DNA of 64,000 bases from Blastopirellula marina (GCF_002967715.1 NZ_PUIA01000016.1:248001-312000); one strand, 5' to 3'. Positions 44,077 through 54,436 are shown, counted from the first letter of the stretch. Made by a program: numbers and translations. The notes: generated by a model from the sequence alone, not told the origin.

Positions 44077-47000
44077 TCTCCTCGGTCACGGTAACCTTGC
44101 CTGCTTCCTGCTCCCTTCGCAAGAATTCTAATACTTCGTCCAGTCGCTTCTGGTCATCCGCAGACATCTCGACGGTCTTAGGTGCGGATGAGGTGATTCG
44201 CCATGCTTGCTGATGGGTGGTGCCCGCTTGCTCGATAAATCCGTCGATATCCAGATCGTTAAGAATCTGATTAACGCCTACCTCTTTCCGGTTTGCGGCG
44301 GAAGCCGCCGTCTTACCTAGAAGTGCTGCGCGGAGTGCGTCGTCGAGCATCAGGATCATACACTCATTCAGAACTCGTCGGGTAACGTTACGTCCCTCCC
44401 AATGGTGGAGGATCATCAGCAGATAGTGATGCTCGCGTTCCAGGGTAGTTGCGAACAGTTCTGGCGTTGGTTTCTGCTCCTGGCGTTTGGCTTTCTTTCT
44501 CTTAGCAGGCTTGGGTTTGTCCTCGGCCTTGGCTGGCTTTGTGACCTGCTTGCCGGTCATCAATTCCTCCTTGTGTCGCTGCTCGTTAAGTTCGAGAAGG
44601 CGGGCAAGGACTTCGTCGCGGAACTCGTCGGACCAGCGGAGACGCCAGGGCTTTTTCTTTTTCGTTTTCTTTCCGCTGTCTTCGTCATCCTCCTCTACGT
44701 AATCGAGGAGGAACTCGCAGCTTGCACGTTCGGCGAGGTCATGCCAGCCGTAGGCCTTGAGCACCGCCTGGTCCATCGCCGCATGAAGATCACGTAACTG
44801 TTCAATTTCCTGCGACTTCTCGAGTGGGCTGTGGAAGCGGTTATATGTTGAAGTAGGTCCTTCGTTATTCCTTTTCATTAGGCTCAAACGATATTGGTAA
44901 TACTTCAAACCACTCTCGTGCAATTGGGCATTGTTCTCAACCATTGTTGGGAAAGGAAACGTCGCGAAACAATCTGACGAGCTATAGTTCAAATCGTCCT
45001 TCATCGTGGAGCACAGGAACCATGCCCAATGGTCATGTACGCGGCATTGCATCACGCAGAATCGAGCAAAATCTTCGATGTCGAATACGCATAATTTTTG
45101 GGAATAGATCCAGGTTGATGGAAGAAAGACGAATGACAGGTGCGCCGTTACCTGGGAGCAAACCAGGACTCGCGATCGACTGCTGATTGCTGCGTAGAGT
45201 TCAGGACGATGAGCTTGATATGCCCACCATTTCTTTTTTAAGGGCCTATTATTGGGATTGTTCCCTAGTGCAAGTCGTTCGGGTTTTACAGTTTCCTCAA
45301 TGAGGGATGCTAAAGGCTGCCACTTTGCTAGTTCCGCTTCTGCGTGAAGATCACTTAGGTAAATCGCAAAGCGAATCGGATCTGGGTTAGGGCTAGAATT
45401 TACTTCTGCACCACCGATATAGGGGAATATTCTCTCGCGACAATTGGGATGGTCACGAACAATCTGTTCCATTACTGAGAGGGGCGTCGCTTTGGAGTCG
45501 CTATCATCGAATAAGAAGCCTTGTCCGTATATTTGGCTACCTTTTGAAAAATACGGAACATCTTTAAGCTTGCTTGGGGAGTGGTCGGCTGTTCCTGGCA
45601 TTAAATAGGCACTAATGCGTCGCACATGTTTTCCATTTAAGACGCAAGGCTTATGTGAGAAATGTTTCGCGATGTTTAGCCGACTGGCCACAACGGCAGC
45701 TACGCCAGGCCAAGCAAAACGCTTCGTCGCATGATAGATGCAACCGCCGTCTTCAAGGATTGGAACAAGTGCGCCGTCTTTTGTGTCACCTTGTGCAATC
45801 GTATTGGTTGCAATAAGTCCTAGGCACCCTCCCGGTGCGAGCCTGCTGTATAGCTGTCTAAAAAAGTAACCCACTAGATCACATTGGTGCCCAGCTGGGG
45901 AAAATGCCGTCTTAACGTAGTCGAAGTACACCATCCCATAATTTGACGAAATGCGTGCCCCACCTAGAAATGGAGGATTCCCAAGAAACGCGTCGAATCC
46001 ACTCTTCTCCCGTGAAAACACTTCGGGAAACTCAATCTCCCAATGAAAGGGCGGAATCGGAAACTCACCGGCCCTTAAACTGGCAGCAGCCTCAGCGATA
46101 CGATCGCTAATGCTAATATCCAGCCCGCCATCCTTCAGTTTCTTATAGTAAAGCGATACATCCTCAAATAGCTCTTCGCAGCGTTCTTCCCGCTGCTTCT
46201 TCTTCGACCCGGCAAAAAACGCACTCACGCATGCGTCGCCTGTTAGACGGATGACGTCCAATGCCTCGTTGGCCACAGCCAAACGCTGTTCCTGATCGCG
46301 GTACGGTACATCTTCGCGGGCATTCAAAATCTTGGCCCGGGCCTCGGTGGCCTTATCCAGTCGCTTTTGAATCAGTTCTTCGCCAAACTGCTTTTGCTGT
46401 TTTGGTTCCCAATGAAAACCGATGATTTGCTTTCGAGTAAGTCCAACAAGCGAATCACCGTGCCGTAGCGAGTGATCAAGAAAGGTAAACGGATGATCCT
46501 TGGCGAGGGTGACTAGCCAGAGAGAGAGCTTTGCCAGGTCGACCGCCATGATGTTCTTGTCAACACCATAAAGGCACCTCTGCGCGACCAATCGCCGAGC
46601 ATACAGTACTTCGTCTTCATCGGGAGGAATGTCCGTTGGCGTGAGACCATGAGCCGCCCAAGCATCGATCAAGTGATCTCCCAACTGTCGACAGGTTTCC
46701 ACGAGAAACGCTCCGGAGCCCATTGCGGGGTCACAGATCTTCAAGTCAAGAATCTGGGCCGGATGGGGTATACCTATCTCGCGTGCCAGCTGAGCGTATT
46801 CGATTGCCCTCTGCGACTGCACCACACGGGCTTGGATCTCGCCGGTCGTATAGCGTTTTTTGTCTTCACGCGACGGCTGATAAACCTCGGGCAGGTCCGC
46901 CTCAGGATCGCAAAGCTGGTTCAGAATCGGTTCCAGTGTCGTCCGCACGATTGGCTCGGTGAGCGATCTAGGCGTGTAGTGCGAGCCACTCCGCCGACGT

Positions 47001-48607
47001 TCATCCGAGGGTTGCAGAACGATCGCTCCCTGAGGCACGATCCGCGGAGTAACCTTCTTCTGAACCTTCTTGTCGAGGGCTTTTAATAGCTCCTCAATGG
47101 TTTCCGCATCTTTGAGCAGCTTGGCTCCTTCCTTTCCAAGTGACTGATCACTCTGCTCTTTGAGCCACTTGGCTCGGTCTTTGCCCTTTGTGGCAAGTAG
47201 CTCTTCCAAGTTGATCGTTGCCGGCGCACCGTGAGTCTTCACTGGCTTGATGGCGATCGATTTCCCCTGAGCCACTTCTAGGTTGAATCCCATCACCGTT
47301 TCGTAGACCGAGCCGATCTGCTCGACGTCCAGGCTCCGATAGCTGAGCCGTTCGCCATCAAGGATCAGAAGGTTCCGCAGCACGTTGTAGACGATACCAT
47401 CGCTGACACGCGGAATCGGAGGAGCTTCGTCCATTGGACTTGACTTTCTCTGTCGACCTTCCAGGAAGGGATACCGCTCAGGATCAAACAGGTAGCCTTT
47501 GCGGCCGGGAAGTTTGAAGTCGCCGTGTTGCCCCCCTTCGTAGATGAGACGGAACAGAGTGATGAGCTGTGACCACGCCCCGAACCGCTGGTTCATCGTG
47601 TCAGGATGCCGGCCGGCATCTTCCCGCAGTCGGTTGAACAGACCGGTGACTGAGTAATAGTTGGAGTAAACCGGATCGCTGGACAACAGATCGCGGTCCT
47701 CGGCATACATCACAAACACCAACCGCATCAACACGGTCAGCAGGCCGGAATAGACGTGGTTGGGGGCGTTGGTGAGCACCTCGCGCAGGAGATCCCCCTG
47801 GCGGACATCGTCGGCAGCCTGGAAGCCTCGCATCAGCTCGTACAGGGCTGCGAGAACTTGTTCGGCCAGCTTCGTGGAAACGGTGTTCTGGTATTTGCGG
47901 CTGTTCTCGAGGATGGCCGGGAGCCGCTGCTTTTCCCCCAGCGTGAACATGCGGTCGGCACACAGCAGCATATGCAGGGCGGCGAACATCGGCCGGCCGG
48001 CAACCTGGGTCATTTCATCGACGATGAACGTCGCATGACCGCTTGATTCGCCCTTTGGCGCGTAGACCAAGCGAAGCTGACGTCGATTGGAGATCATCCC
48101 GATCGGGACGCCTGATTCGCGGAGGAGACGCTCGAACTTGGCCTGGGGAGCCGCATTCCAGTGCCCGGCTGTGTCGTCATCGGAGGAATCATCGAAATCG
48201 GTGCCTGCGGGCAGTTCCTGGATCAGCATCATCCAAGGACTTTGCCCTTCTTCCGGCTTGAAGGCCGGAACGGCCTGAGTAGGACGCAGGGTTTCGTTGT
48301 ACTGCGGCAGAATGACTTCGAGGGAGGCCATGTTACCTGGGAGCGGACCGCGTGCGGGGATGTCGACAAGGTCCGCCGCTTCCCAGTCGAGTACTTTCTG
48401 GGTGAACTCGGCCAGGTCGCGGATTTCCGGGACGGGTTGTTCGTTCTCGCGTGGCAGGCAGCTCAGAAACCGGGCATGCTCGGCCATGATGTTTTTATTG
48501 ACGTAGCATTGAGCCTCCAGCATGGCTGGGACCGATACGACGAGTCCGACTGGCTGAACGTAGCCGATCCATTCCTGATGCGCGAGTTCTTCTGGTGATT
48601 TTGCCAT
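44039..48607 (-). CDS. drmMI: DISARM adenine methyltransferase DrmMI
   Basis: A 1522-residue N6-adenine methyltransferase. The AdoMet motif DPAMGSGAF lies near residue 629 and the catalytic NPPF (GNPPFLGG) near 879, an Eco57I/type IIG-like layout without an evident nuclease domain at the N-terminus. A Lys-rich linker (GKKTKKKKPWRLRW; KPKPAKRKKAKRQ) separates the C-terminal helical specificity-like region. DrmMI marks host DNA as self in class 1 DISARM. The start at 48607 is 7 bases after drmD's stop. The target sequence cannot be read from the protein. Confidence 0.9.
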   Translation of the reverse strand: MAKSPEELAHQEWIGYVQPVGLVVSVPAMLEAQCYVNKNIMAEHARFLSCLPRENEQPVPEIRDLAEFTQKVLDWEAADLVDIPARGPLPGNMASLEVILPQYNETLRPTQAVPAFKPEEGQSPWMMLIQELPAGTDFDDSSDDDTAGHWNAAPQAKFERLLRESGVPIGMISNRRQLRLVYAPKGESSGHATFIVDEMTQVAGRPMFAALHMLLCADRMFTLGEKQRLPAILENSRKYQNTVSTKLAEQVLAALYELMRGFQAADDVRQGDLLREVLTNAPNHVYSGLLTVLMRLVFVMYAEDRDLLSSDPVYSNYYSVTGLFNRLREDAGRHPDTMNQRFGAWSQLITLFRLIYEGGQHGDFKLPGRKGYLFDPERYPFLEGRQRKSSPMDEAPPIPRVSDGIVYNVLRNLLILDGERLSYRSLDVEQIGSVYETVMGFNLEVAQGKSIAIKPVKTHGAPATINLEELLATKGKDRAKWLKEQSDQSLGKEGAKLLKDAETIEELLKALDKKVQKKVTPRIVPQGAIVLQPSDERRRSGSHYTPRSLTEPIVRTTLEPILNQLCDPEADLPEVYQPSREDKKRYTTGEIQARVVQSQRAIEYAQLAREIGIPHPAQILDLKICDPAMGSGAFLVETCRQLGDHLIDAWAAHGLTPTDIPPDEDEVLYARRLVAQRCLYGVDKNIMAVDLAKLSLWLVTLAKDHPFTFLDHSLRHGDSLVGLTRKQIIGFHWEPKQQKQFGEELIQKRLDKATEARAKILNAREDVPYRDQEQRLAVANEALDVIRLTGDACVSAFFAGSKKKQREERCEELFEDVSLYYKKLKDGGLDISISDRIAEAAASLRAGEFPIPPFHWEIEFPEVFSREKSGFDAFLGNPPFLGGARISSNYGMVYFDYVKTAFSPAGHQCDLVGYFFRQLYSRLAPGGCLGLIATNTIAQGDTKDGALVPILEDGGCIYHATKRFAWPGVAAVVASRLNIAKHFSHKPCVLNGKHVRRISAYLMPGTADHSPSKLKDVPYFSKGSQIYGQGFLFDDSDSKATPLSVMEQIVRDHPNCRERIFPYIGGAEVNSSPNPDPIRFAIYLSDLHAEAELAKWQPLASLIEETVKPERLALGNNPNNRPLKKKWWAYQAHRPELYAAISSRSRVLVCSQVTAHLSFVFLPSTWIYSQKLCVFDIEDFARFCVMQCRVHDHWAWFLCSTMKDDLNYSSSDCFATFPFPTMVENNAQLHESGLKYYQYRLSLMKRNNEGPTSTYNRFHSPLEKSQEIEQLRDLHAAMDQAVLKAYGWHDLAERASCEFLLDYVEEDDEDSGKKTKKKKPWRLRWSDEFRDEVLARLLELNEQRHKEELMTGKQVTKPAKAEDKPKPAKRKKAKRQEQKPTPELFATTLEREHHYLLMILHHWEGRNVTRRVLNECMILMLDDALRAALLGKTAASAANRKEVGVNQILNDLDIDGFIEQAGTTHQQAWRITSSAPKTVEMSADDQKRLDEVLEFLRREQEAGKVTVTEEIVDADVDLIPTS

Positions 48608-48613
48608 AGCTGC

Positions 48614-51600
48614 TTACCCCGTCACCGGCCAGAGATATACGAGTCCGACCGGTTCCACACGCGTCGCTTTGACGGTGTACAGATCTTCAATGCGGGCGGG
48701 TTCCGTTTTCAATTCTTCTCGTAGTTCCTCAAGACGCTTGGTCCAGTACCTCTTGTTGGCATTTAGTTGCTCCAGTTCGTTCTGCTCATCCCCAAAGTCG
48801 ATGAGCAACTGAGCAGGGCTGAACTTTGAAATACTCTTGATCGTTTCCGAAATGTGCTTGCGCTGGGTTTCGAGGATCTCTTTCATGGCCTTGGCTTCGG
48901 CGGCACCCCGGGCAGCGAGCTTTTTGATCGCCTCGGCCGCGTATTCTTCACCACGCGTGGTGAGCTGAGGGAGGAGTTCATGGATATCGTTCGGAGCAGC
49001 GGCTTGCAGTTGGCTGACGACTTCAGGCGTGAGCTTGATACCGCCAGCGGTGAGCAGCGAGTCTTCCAGCAAGGCAAGGGTCTTTGCCTCGGTGTCCTTC
49101 GCATAGGGAGCGAGGGGACCTTTGCGAATCTCCGGATCGGTCCAGCGGGCCGTAACGGGAATTAACTCCTCGTGAAGGCGGGCAGCACCTTCGCCATAGA
49201 GTGCCAGGCGGCCCAGTAGGATGACGCGGGGGATGGAATCGGAGGCCTGGGCGAAGCAGGCACGGGAAAGGTCGTGATGGACGAACCCTTGGGCGGTGAA
49301 TCTTCCCAGCAGTCGCTGGACGGCCCGCTGTTCGAGATGGAGGTGAACGACGTCGTCGCCGACGATGCCTGGGTCTTCAAAAACGACCGGACGGATCGGT
49401 GATGATCTACGCCACTCCCAGAGCTTCTGATCACGTTTGCGAGGGGCACGGAGGGTATCCATCGTTTCCGCCCACGTGGGGTCAGCCCCGGAACGCTCGT
49501 CGAGAGCGGGAAACTCGAAGCAGTCGATCCCATTTTCGTCTTTGGCCGGCGATAGTTGATCAGCCCCCATCAGTTGCAGTGAGCACGAGATTGCGGAACG
49601 GAAGTGCGTATCGTCCAGGCCAATGCTCTTGCGGGAATTCTCCAGCAGTGTTCGCAAGCGATCGATTTGTTCGCGGAGATTGTGCTGACGTTCCCGAGAG
49701 GCTTCCAGTTCGTCCTCGATCGCGGCACGCCGATAATCGTCCAGGTCAGCCGTCTCCAATTCGCTTTCGAGCGTATCGATAGAGCGGTGACGAATACCCT
49801 GGCTCATAGACTTCGCTAGCCGAGCGTCGATAACTTGGGAAAGGCTACCGAGTTCGTCTTTGATGGTCTTGGTTTTACGAACGAGTACCTGAAGGATGCG
49901 ATCTTCAGGGCGTTGTTTGTAGACGAAGTAATGGCAGAAGACCTCGTCCTTGGGTTGGAGCTTGCGGTCGATACGGCCGTTACGCTGCTCCATCCGACTG
50001 GGATTCCACGGCACATCGTAGTGGAATAGGTTGTGGCAATAGGCTTGAAGGTTTAGACCTTCTCGGGCAGCGTCGGTGGCGATTAGGATGCGGACGGGAT
50101 GCTTGCGAGGGTCGGTATTGAATGCCTGCTTGATCTCTTCGCGTTTGGGAGGCGGCGTCGGACCATGGAAGATTTGAATCCGCTGTTCAGCCCGATCACT
50201 CCCTTGGATCGCAGCTTCCAGGCGACCGACGAGATATCGTTTGGTATCGTCGTACTCGGTGAAAATCAGGACTCGGGTGTCGTTCCACTGGGCACCTGCC
50301 TTGCCAAGGTTCGGACACATCTTCTCTCGAATCCACTCGATGAGCTTTTCGGTGCGGCCATCGGAACGGCCGCGTGCCTGTTCGGCGACGTCAGTCATGT
50401 CATCGAGCAGTTTCTGTTCGTGTGCGAACAGCTGCTGCGCGTTCAGATCTTCGAGTGAACCAAGAGATGCTGCCGATGCCGCTTCAAACTGAGCGTCTTC
50501 TTCGGCACGCAGTTGCTCTTCTTCGAGTGTGGCTCGATCATCGTCGTAGTCGACGCTGCCGGTAAGCAGGTCCTGAGCTGACGACGATTCTTCCTCCTGG
50601 AGGGTTTCCGCCTGCATCTTCTCCCATTGCCGCTTGACTGTGTTGCGATGCACCTTCAACGTGCGGGCGAAGGCCTCAATCGACGATAAGAGTCGTTGCT
50701 GAAGACCCACGATCAGCAAGCTTGAAGCGGCCTGTTTGCGTTTGGTTTCGTTTTTGAGGCGTTCTTCCCGGGTTTGGCGGTACTCGTCCAGTAGCCGCGA
50801 CAGCTTTAGCTCGGGAGCGTCATCGGGAAGGCTGTCGATTGTTACCTGGACGACTTCCCGCTTAGGAAAACCGCCTTGGATTTCACGAATGTCTTCCTTG
50901 ATTCGGCGGACAATTACCTCATCGCGGTGCTTTGCGGTCACCGAAACCCCGCGACAGAATCGCTGGGGATCGAGAATCTCCAATAGAGCCGAGAAACTGT
51001 TCGAGTGACCGTTATGGGGTGTCGCTGAAAGAAAGAGGCGGTGCTCGAACCGAGGAGCCAGATCTCGGACGGCCCGGGTGATCTGCGAGTCGATCGCGTA
51101 TTTCTGCCCGCTTGCGGGGGCAGCATGGTGGGCTTCATCAAGGATAAAGAGCGAGCCACTGCTGAACGTGCCCAGGTGATCGCGTAAGGGGCCGGCGTAA
51201 GCCTCGTCGATCAACAACCGGTGTGAAACCAGGAACCGAGTATGGGTACTCCAAGGATTGACGCTGAAACCACGCTCGCGTCGCACTCGCTTCATGTATT
51301 CCTTGTCGAGAATCTCAAACGTCAGCCCAAACCGAGCCTCCAACTCTTCCTTCCATTGCAGAAGCATTGAAGGCGGGCAGGAGACGACGATCTCCCGTAC
51401 CTTTTTTCGAAGCAGAAGCTCACGAGCGATCAGGCCGGCCTCAATTGTTTTGCCGAGGCCGACGTCGTCGGCAATGAACAGGTTGACTCGGGGAAGACGC
51501 AAAGCTTTGCGAAGCGGCTCCAGCTGATAAGCATCGAGCCGAATGCCGGCGCGGAATGGTGACTGAAAGAGCTTTGGATCGGTTGAGGTAACGCAGTTCC

Positions 51601-51877
51601 ACTTGAGCGTGTTGAGGTAGGCAGCGAAGAGTCGTGAGTCGTCGAAGCCCTTGGAGGCAATGGATTTCCACGCCTCTTCGGTGAGGACTTGAGGGTCAAG
51701 CTCTTTTTCCCAAAGAACTTCCAGAGGCTGACCTTGATTGTCGTCATCGACACACGACAGCTTCACGAGCGTACTGTCAGACTTCCGCTGCGGCTTGATG
51801 ATTTGTTCGATGAGATAAGTTCGTTGCCGGATACGAGCGATCTGGCCCGGCTTCAATTCCTCAACAGCCTGATTCAT
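48614..51877 (-). CDS. drmD: DISARM SNF2-like helicase DrmD
   Basis: The start is at ATG 51877 (MNQAVEELKPGQIARIRQR), not the upstream 52132, since the extra 85 codons look non-coding. It gives about 1087 residues. The SNF2 motor has DDVGLGKTIEAGL near 140, ILDEAHHAAP, LFLSATPHNGH, then IFTEYDDTKRYL and TDAAREGLNLQAY, and NGRIDRKLQP as motif VI. It has a long C-terminal coiled-coil/helical extension. DrmD defines class 1 DISARM together with DrmMI. It is the first gene of the operon, and its promoter must lie within 51878-52208. Confidence 0.9.
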   Translation of the reverse strand: MNQAVEELKPGQIARIRQRTYLIEQIIKPQRKSDSTLVKLSCVDDDNQGQPLEVLWEKELDPQVLTEEAWKSIASKGFDDSRLFAAYLNTLKWNCVTSTDPKLFQSPFRAGIRLDAYQLEPLRKALRLPRVNLFIADDVGLGKTIEAGLIARELLLRKKVREIVVSCPPSMLLQWKEELEARFGLTFEILDKEYMKRVRRERGFSVNPWSTHTRFLVSHRLLIDEAYAGPLRDHLGTFSSGSLFILDEAHHAAPASGQKYAIDSQITRAVRDLAPRFEHRLFLSATPHNGHSNSFSALLEILDPQRFCRGVSVTAKHRDEVIVRRIKEDIREIQGGFPKREVVQVTIDSLPDDAPELKLSRLLDEYRQTREERLKNETKRKQAASSLLIVGLQQRLLSSIEAFARTLKVHRNTVKRQWEKMQAETLQEEESSSAQDLLTGSVDYDDDRATLEEEQLRAEEDAQFEAASAASLGSLEDLNAQQLFAHEQKLLDDMTDVAEQARGRSDGRTEKLIEWIREKMCPNLGKAGAQWNDTRVLIFTEYDDTKRYLVGRLEAAIQGSDRAEQRIQIFHGPTPPPKREEIKQAFNTDPRKHPVRILIATDAAREGLNLQAYCHNLFHYDVPWNPSRMEQRNGRIDRKLQPKDEVFCHYFVYKQRPEDRILQVLVRKTKTIKDELGSLSQVIDARLAKSMSQGIRHRSIDTLESELETADLDDYRRAAIEDELEASRERQHNLREQIDRLRTLLENSRKSIGLDDTHFRSAISCSLQLMGADQLSPAKDENGIDCFEFPALDERSGADPTWAETMDTLRAPRKRDQKLWEWRRSSPIRPVVFEDPGIVGDDVVHLHLEQRAVQRLLGRFTAQGFVHHDLSRACFAQASDSIPRVILLGRLALYGEGAARLHEELIPVTARWTDPEIRKGPLAPYAKDTEAKTLALLEDSLLTAGGIKLTPEVVSQLQAAAPNDIHELLPQLTTRGEEYAAEAIKKLAARGAAEAKAMKEILETQRKHISETIKSISKFSPAQLLIDFGDEQNELEQLNANKRYWTKRLEELREELKTEPARIEDLYTVKATRVEPVGLVYLWPVTG

Positions 51878-52287
51878 AGGCTCGCTACTTTCAATTCTTC
51901 TGCTGGCTGGCGATTGGGGCAGCGGTATCAAAATCTGGATTCGCCGACGAACATGCCCGGGCCGTCCCAGGACAGTGTTCAGAGGCAAAGATTCGTTCAA
52001 ACTCCAGAGTCTAACAGAGTTAAAACCACTTCGGAACAAACCGGGGGGCATGATCCCCCAATAAAACGGGTCGGTAGGACACGGTTGGTCGGTAGCAATC
52101 GGGAATATCGTTAGATCCCAGAAAATGCTCAAGGTCGGCCTAAATTATCGGTGTATTCGTGTCAAGAAACTTGAAGGCCACGGCATTAGCTGTTGGACTT
52201 CGCTCTAAAGCCCTGAGATAGCCAATGTAGGCCACTTCAGGGCTCTTCTATTTCTTGTCCATCCTCAAGCTTCCAAAGGAGATTCTC
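51878..52287. promoter_or_regulatory. Divergent control region between DISARM and the DUF1257 cluster
   Basis: About 410 bases with no credible gene separate the start of drmD (minus) from the DUF1257 gene (plus). Both promoters must lie here, but I could not assign -35/-10 boxes. It contains the hairpin at 52209-52250. Confidence 0.5.
52209..52250 (+). terminator. Terminator/attenuator-like hairpin before the DUF1257 gene
   Basis: Perfect 8-base arms AGCCCTGA (52209-52216) and TCAGGGCT (52237-52244) enclose a second small GCC/GGC pairing. They are followed by the pyrimidine-rich CTTCTATTTCTT. There is no plus-strand gene upstream to terminate, so an attenuator in the leader of the next gene is plausible. 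Confidence 0.55.
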
Positions 52288-52656
52288 ATGTCCCACATCG
52301 TTCAAATCCAAACCGAGGTCCGCGATCCCCTAGCGGTCCGTTCTGCATGTGACCGTCTTAAGCTGCCCCAGCCAACGCAGGGCGAATTCAAGTTGTTCTC
52401 AGCCAAGGCAGTAGGCCTGGGCGTTGAGTTGCCAGGTTGGCGTTATCCGGTCGTCTGCGACACGGCCAGCGGGCAAATTCATTTCGACAACTACGGAGGC
52501 CGCTGGGGCGAGCAGTCCCGCCTGGATGCCTTTTTGCAGAGGTACGCGCTCGAGAAGGCTTCGATCGAGGCACGACGAAAGGGCCATACCGTCGTCGAAC
52601 AGCCACTGGAAGACGGCTCAATCAAGCTGACCGTTCAGATCGGAGGTGCCGCGTGA
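52288..52656 (+). CDS. DUF1257 (Ycf35-like) protein
   Basis: A 122-residue protein from ATG 52288, with AAAGGAG at 52275-52281; the frame opens at 52255 without a better site. It begins MSHIVQIQTEVRDPLAVRSA, the usual DUF1257 opening, and contains GWRYPVVCDTASGQIHFDNYGG. The family's function is unknown; homologs occur in cyanobacteria, plastids (ycf35) and planctomycetes. It heads a cluster whose next two genes, DUF2997 and an AAA ATPase, commonly accompany it. The stop overlaps the next start. Confidence 0.85.
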   Translation: MSHIVQIQTEVRDPLAVRSACDRLKLPQPTQGEFKLFSAKAVGLGVELPGWRYPVVCDTASGQIHFDNYGGRWGEQSRLDAFLQRYALEKASIEARRKGHTVVEQPLEDGSIKLTVQIGGAA

Positions 52657-52847
52657 GCATGTCCATCGAAATCATCGTCAGCCCGAATGGTGAATCCCGG
52701 GTCGAGACGAAAGGTTTTGCCGGCTCAAGTTGTCGTGAAGCCAGCCAGTTCATCGAGTCCGCGTTGGGCAAACGCGTTGGTGAAGAGCTAACGCCAGAGT
52801 TTCACCAGCAGACCGCCAGCCAACACGTCCAGCAGTGGGATCGTTAG
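52653..52847 (+). CDS. DUF2997 small protein
   Basis: A small protein of 64 residues from GTG 52653, which overlaps the DUF1257 stop by GTGA and has GGAGG at 52642-52646; ATG 52659 is the alternative. It contains IEIIVSPNGESRVETKGFAG, the DUF2997 signature, and a conserved Cys soon after (SSCREAS). The family is of unknown function and nearly always accompanies DUF1257. Confidence 0.85.
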   Translation: MSMSIEIIVSPNGESRVETKGFAGSSCREASQFIESALGKRVGEELTPEFHQQTASQHVQQWDR

Positions 52848-52888
52848 TACTGCAATTCTAAAAAGTACTTTTGATAAGGATTAGTCCA

Positions 52889-54370
52889 TTGAATCTAAAA
52901 GATCGACTTTCTGAGTATGTCCGGGCCTGCTTCACCGCGATCTGGATCGAGTCACATGAACATCAGGATGCCCTAGCTGAGATCGCACAGCTCTGCCGTG
53001 AGGAGGGCTGGGAATTGTCGGCCTGGAATATTGATTCAGGGCTCCAGTCCCCGAATCAAGCACCCACGGAGACCGCGGCTGATCCATTGGCCGCAGTTCG
53101 TGCAGCGGGGTCACTTTCGAGTCCAGACCAAACAAACTTGATCATCCTTGAGAACTTTCATCGGTTCGTTAATTCCGCCGAGGTGATCCAGGCTATGAGC
53201 CGACAGATTACTAGCGGCAAACAGACGCGATCCATCCTCGTGGTGCTCGCCCCGATTGTTCAATTGCCGGTCGAACTCGAAAAGCTGTTTGTCGTAGTCG
53301 AGCACGAAATGCCCAATCACGAACAGATAGTGGAGATTGCCGAGGGAATTGCGACTGAGGATGGAGAGTTTCCAGAAGGGAAGGAACGAGAGCGGATCTT
53401 AGATGCCATGTCGGGGCTCACGCGATACGAGGCGGAGGCTGCATGTAGCTTGTCTTTAGTCCGAGAGGGGCGTCTGAACGCCACCACGCTCTGGGAGCAG
53501 AAAAGTCAGTTGCTCAAGAAGAGTGGCCTAGTGTCGCTTCATCGTGGGACACAAGACTTCGACGGTCTGGGCGGCATGGCAGCGTTGAAGGCCTTTACCA
53601 AGAGGGCGTTGCGGCAGCCAAGCCGTGACGATGCACGGAAGCGGGCTAGGGGTGTTCTGTTGCTGTCGCCACCTGGCTGTGGCAAGTCCGAGTTCTGTAA
53701 GGCCCTGGGCAAAGAGATTGGCCGGCCTGTTTTGATTTTGGATGTCGGTAGCCTCATGGGGTCCCTTGTGGGGGTGTCAGAGGAAAGAACTCGGCAAGCC
53801 TTAAAAATCATCGATGCGATGGCACCTTGCGTGCTCATGATCGATGAAGTCGAAAAGGCATTTGCGGGCGTCAACGGAAGCGGTGATTCCGGCGTTGCGT
53901 CGAGGATGTTTGGCACGTTTTTGTCGTGGCTGAACGATCACGAGTCGGACGTCTTTGTCGTTTGCACTGCGAACGACGTCTCGAAGCTGCCACCTGAGTT
54001 TGCACGCAGCGAACGTTTCGACGGGGTCTTCTTTCTCGATCTGCCGAGCCGGGAAGAAAAAGAGGCCATCTGGAGCATTTACCGAGGTGTCTACGAAATC
54101 GACCCCGAGCAAGGTCGTCCAGATGACACAAACTGGACGGGGGCGGAGATAAAGGCCTGTTGTCGCCTGGCAACCTTGTTGGATATTCCGTTAGTCCAAG
54201 CTGCCGAGAATGTCGTCCCGGTCGCGGTTACCGCTTCAGAATCAATCGAAAAGCTTCGATCATGGGCCAGCAGCCGCTGCCTTTCTGCGAGTCAATCTGG
54301 CATTTTCCAGCACGGAAAGACCGCTACGAAGTCGAGACGTCGCGTCAATCGCGATCCATCGACGAACTAA
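52889..54370 (+). CDS. AAA ATPase (Ycf46/FtsH-like core)
   Basis: A 493-residue protein. I take TTG 52889 as start, since AAGGA lies at 52876-52880; TTG 52871 is too close to that site. The N-terminal 230 residues are a Ycf46-like regulatory region. The AAA core follows: SPPGCGKSEFCKALG near residue 260, VLMIDEVEKAF as Walker B, VCTANDVSKLP as sensor 1 and RSERFDGVFF as the Arg finger. There is no membrane segment or protease domain. It is probably a remodelling ATPase for the DUF1257/DUF2997 partners; the substrate is unknown. Confidence 0.85.
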   Translation: MNLKDRLSEYVRACFTAIWIESHEHQDALAEIAQLCREEGWELSAWNIDSGLQSPNQAPTETAADPLAAVRAAGSLSSPDQTNLIILENFHRFVNSAEVIQAMSRQITSGKQTRSILVVLAPIVQLPVELEKLFVVVEHEMPNHEQIVEIAEGIATEDGEFPEGKERERILDAMSGLTRYEAEAACSLSLVREGRLNATTLWEQKSQLLKKSGLVSLHRGTQDFDGLGGMAALKAFTKRALRQPSRDDARKRARGVLLLSPPGCGKSEFCKALGKEIGRPVLILDVGSLMGSLVGVSEERTRQALKIIDAMAPCVLMIDEVEKAFAGVNGSGDSGVASRMFGTFLSWLNDHESDVFVVCTANDVSKLPPEFARSERFDGVFFLDLPSREEKEAIWSIYRGVYEIDPEQGRPDDTNWTGAEIKACCRLATLLDIPLVQAAENVVPVAVTASESIEKLRSWASSRCLSASQSGIFQHGKTATKSRRRVNRDPSTN

Positions 54371-54395
54371 CTCAGTACGAATCAACACTATCAAT

Positions 54396-54436
54396 AAGCC
54401 GGCAGTGCCTCCTTGGAGACATTCGCCGGCTTTTTT
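54396..54436 (+). terminator. Strong rho-independent terminator
   Basis: AAGCCGGC (54396-54403) pairs perfectly with GCCGGCTT (54425-54432) and is followed by TTTTTT (54431-54436). It lies between the AAA gene and the next gene, ending only 15 bases before that gene's ATG, so it may attenuate rather than end transcription. Confidence 0.8.
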
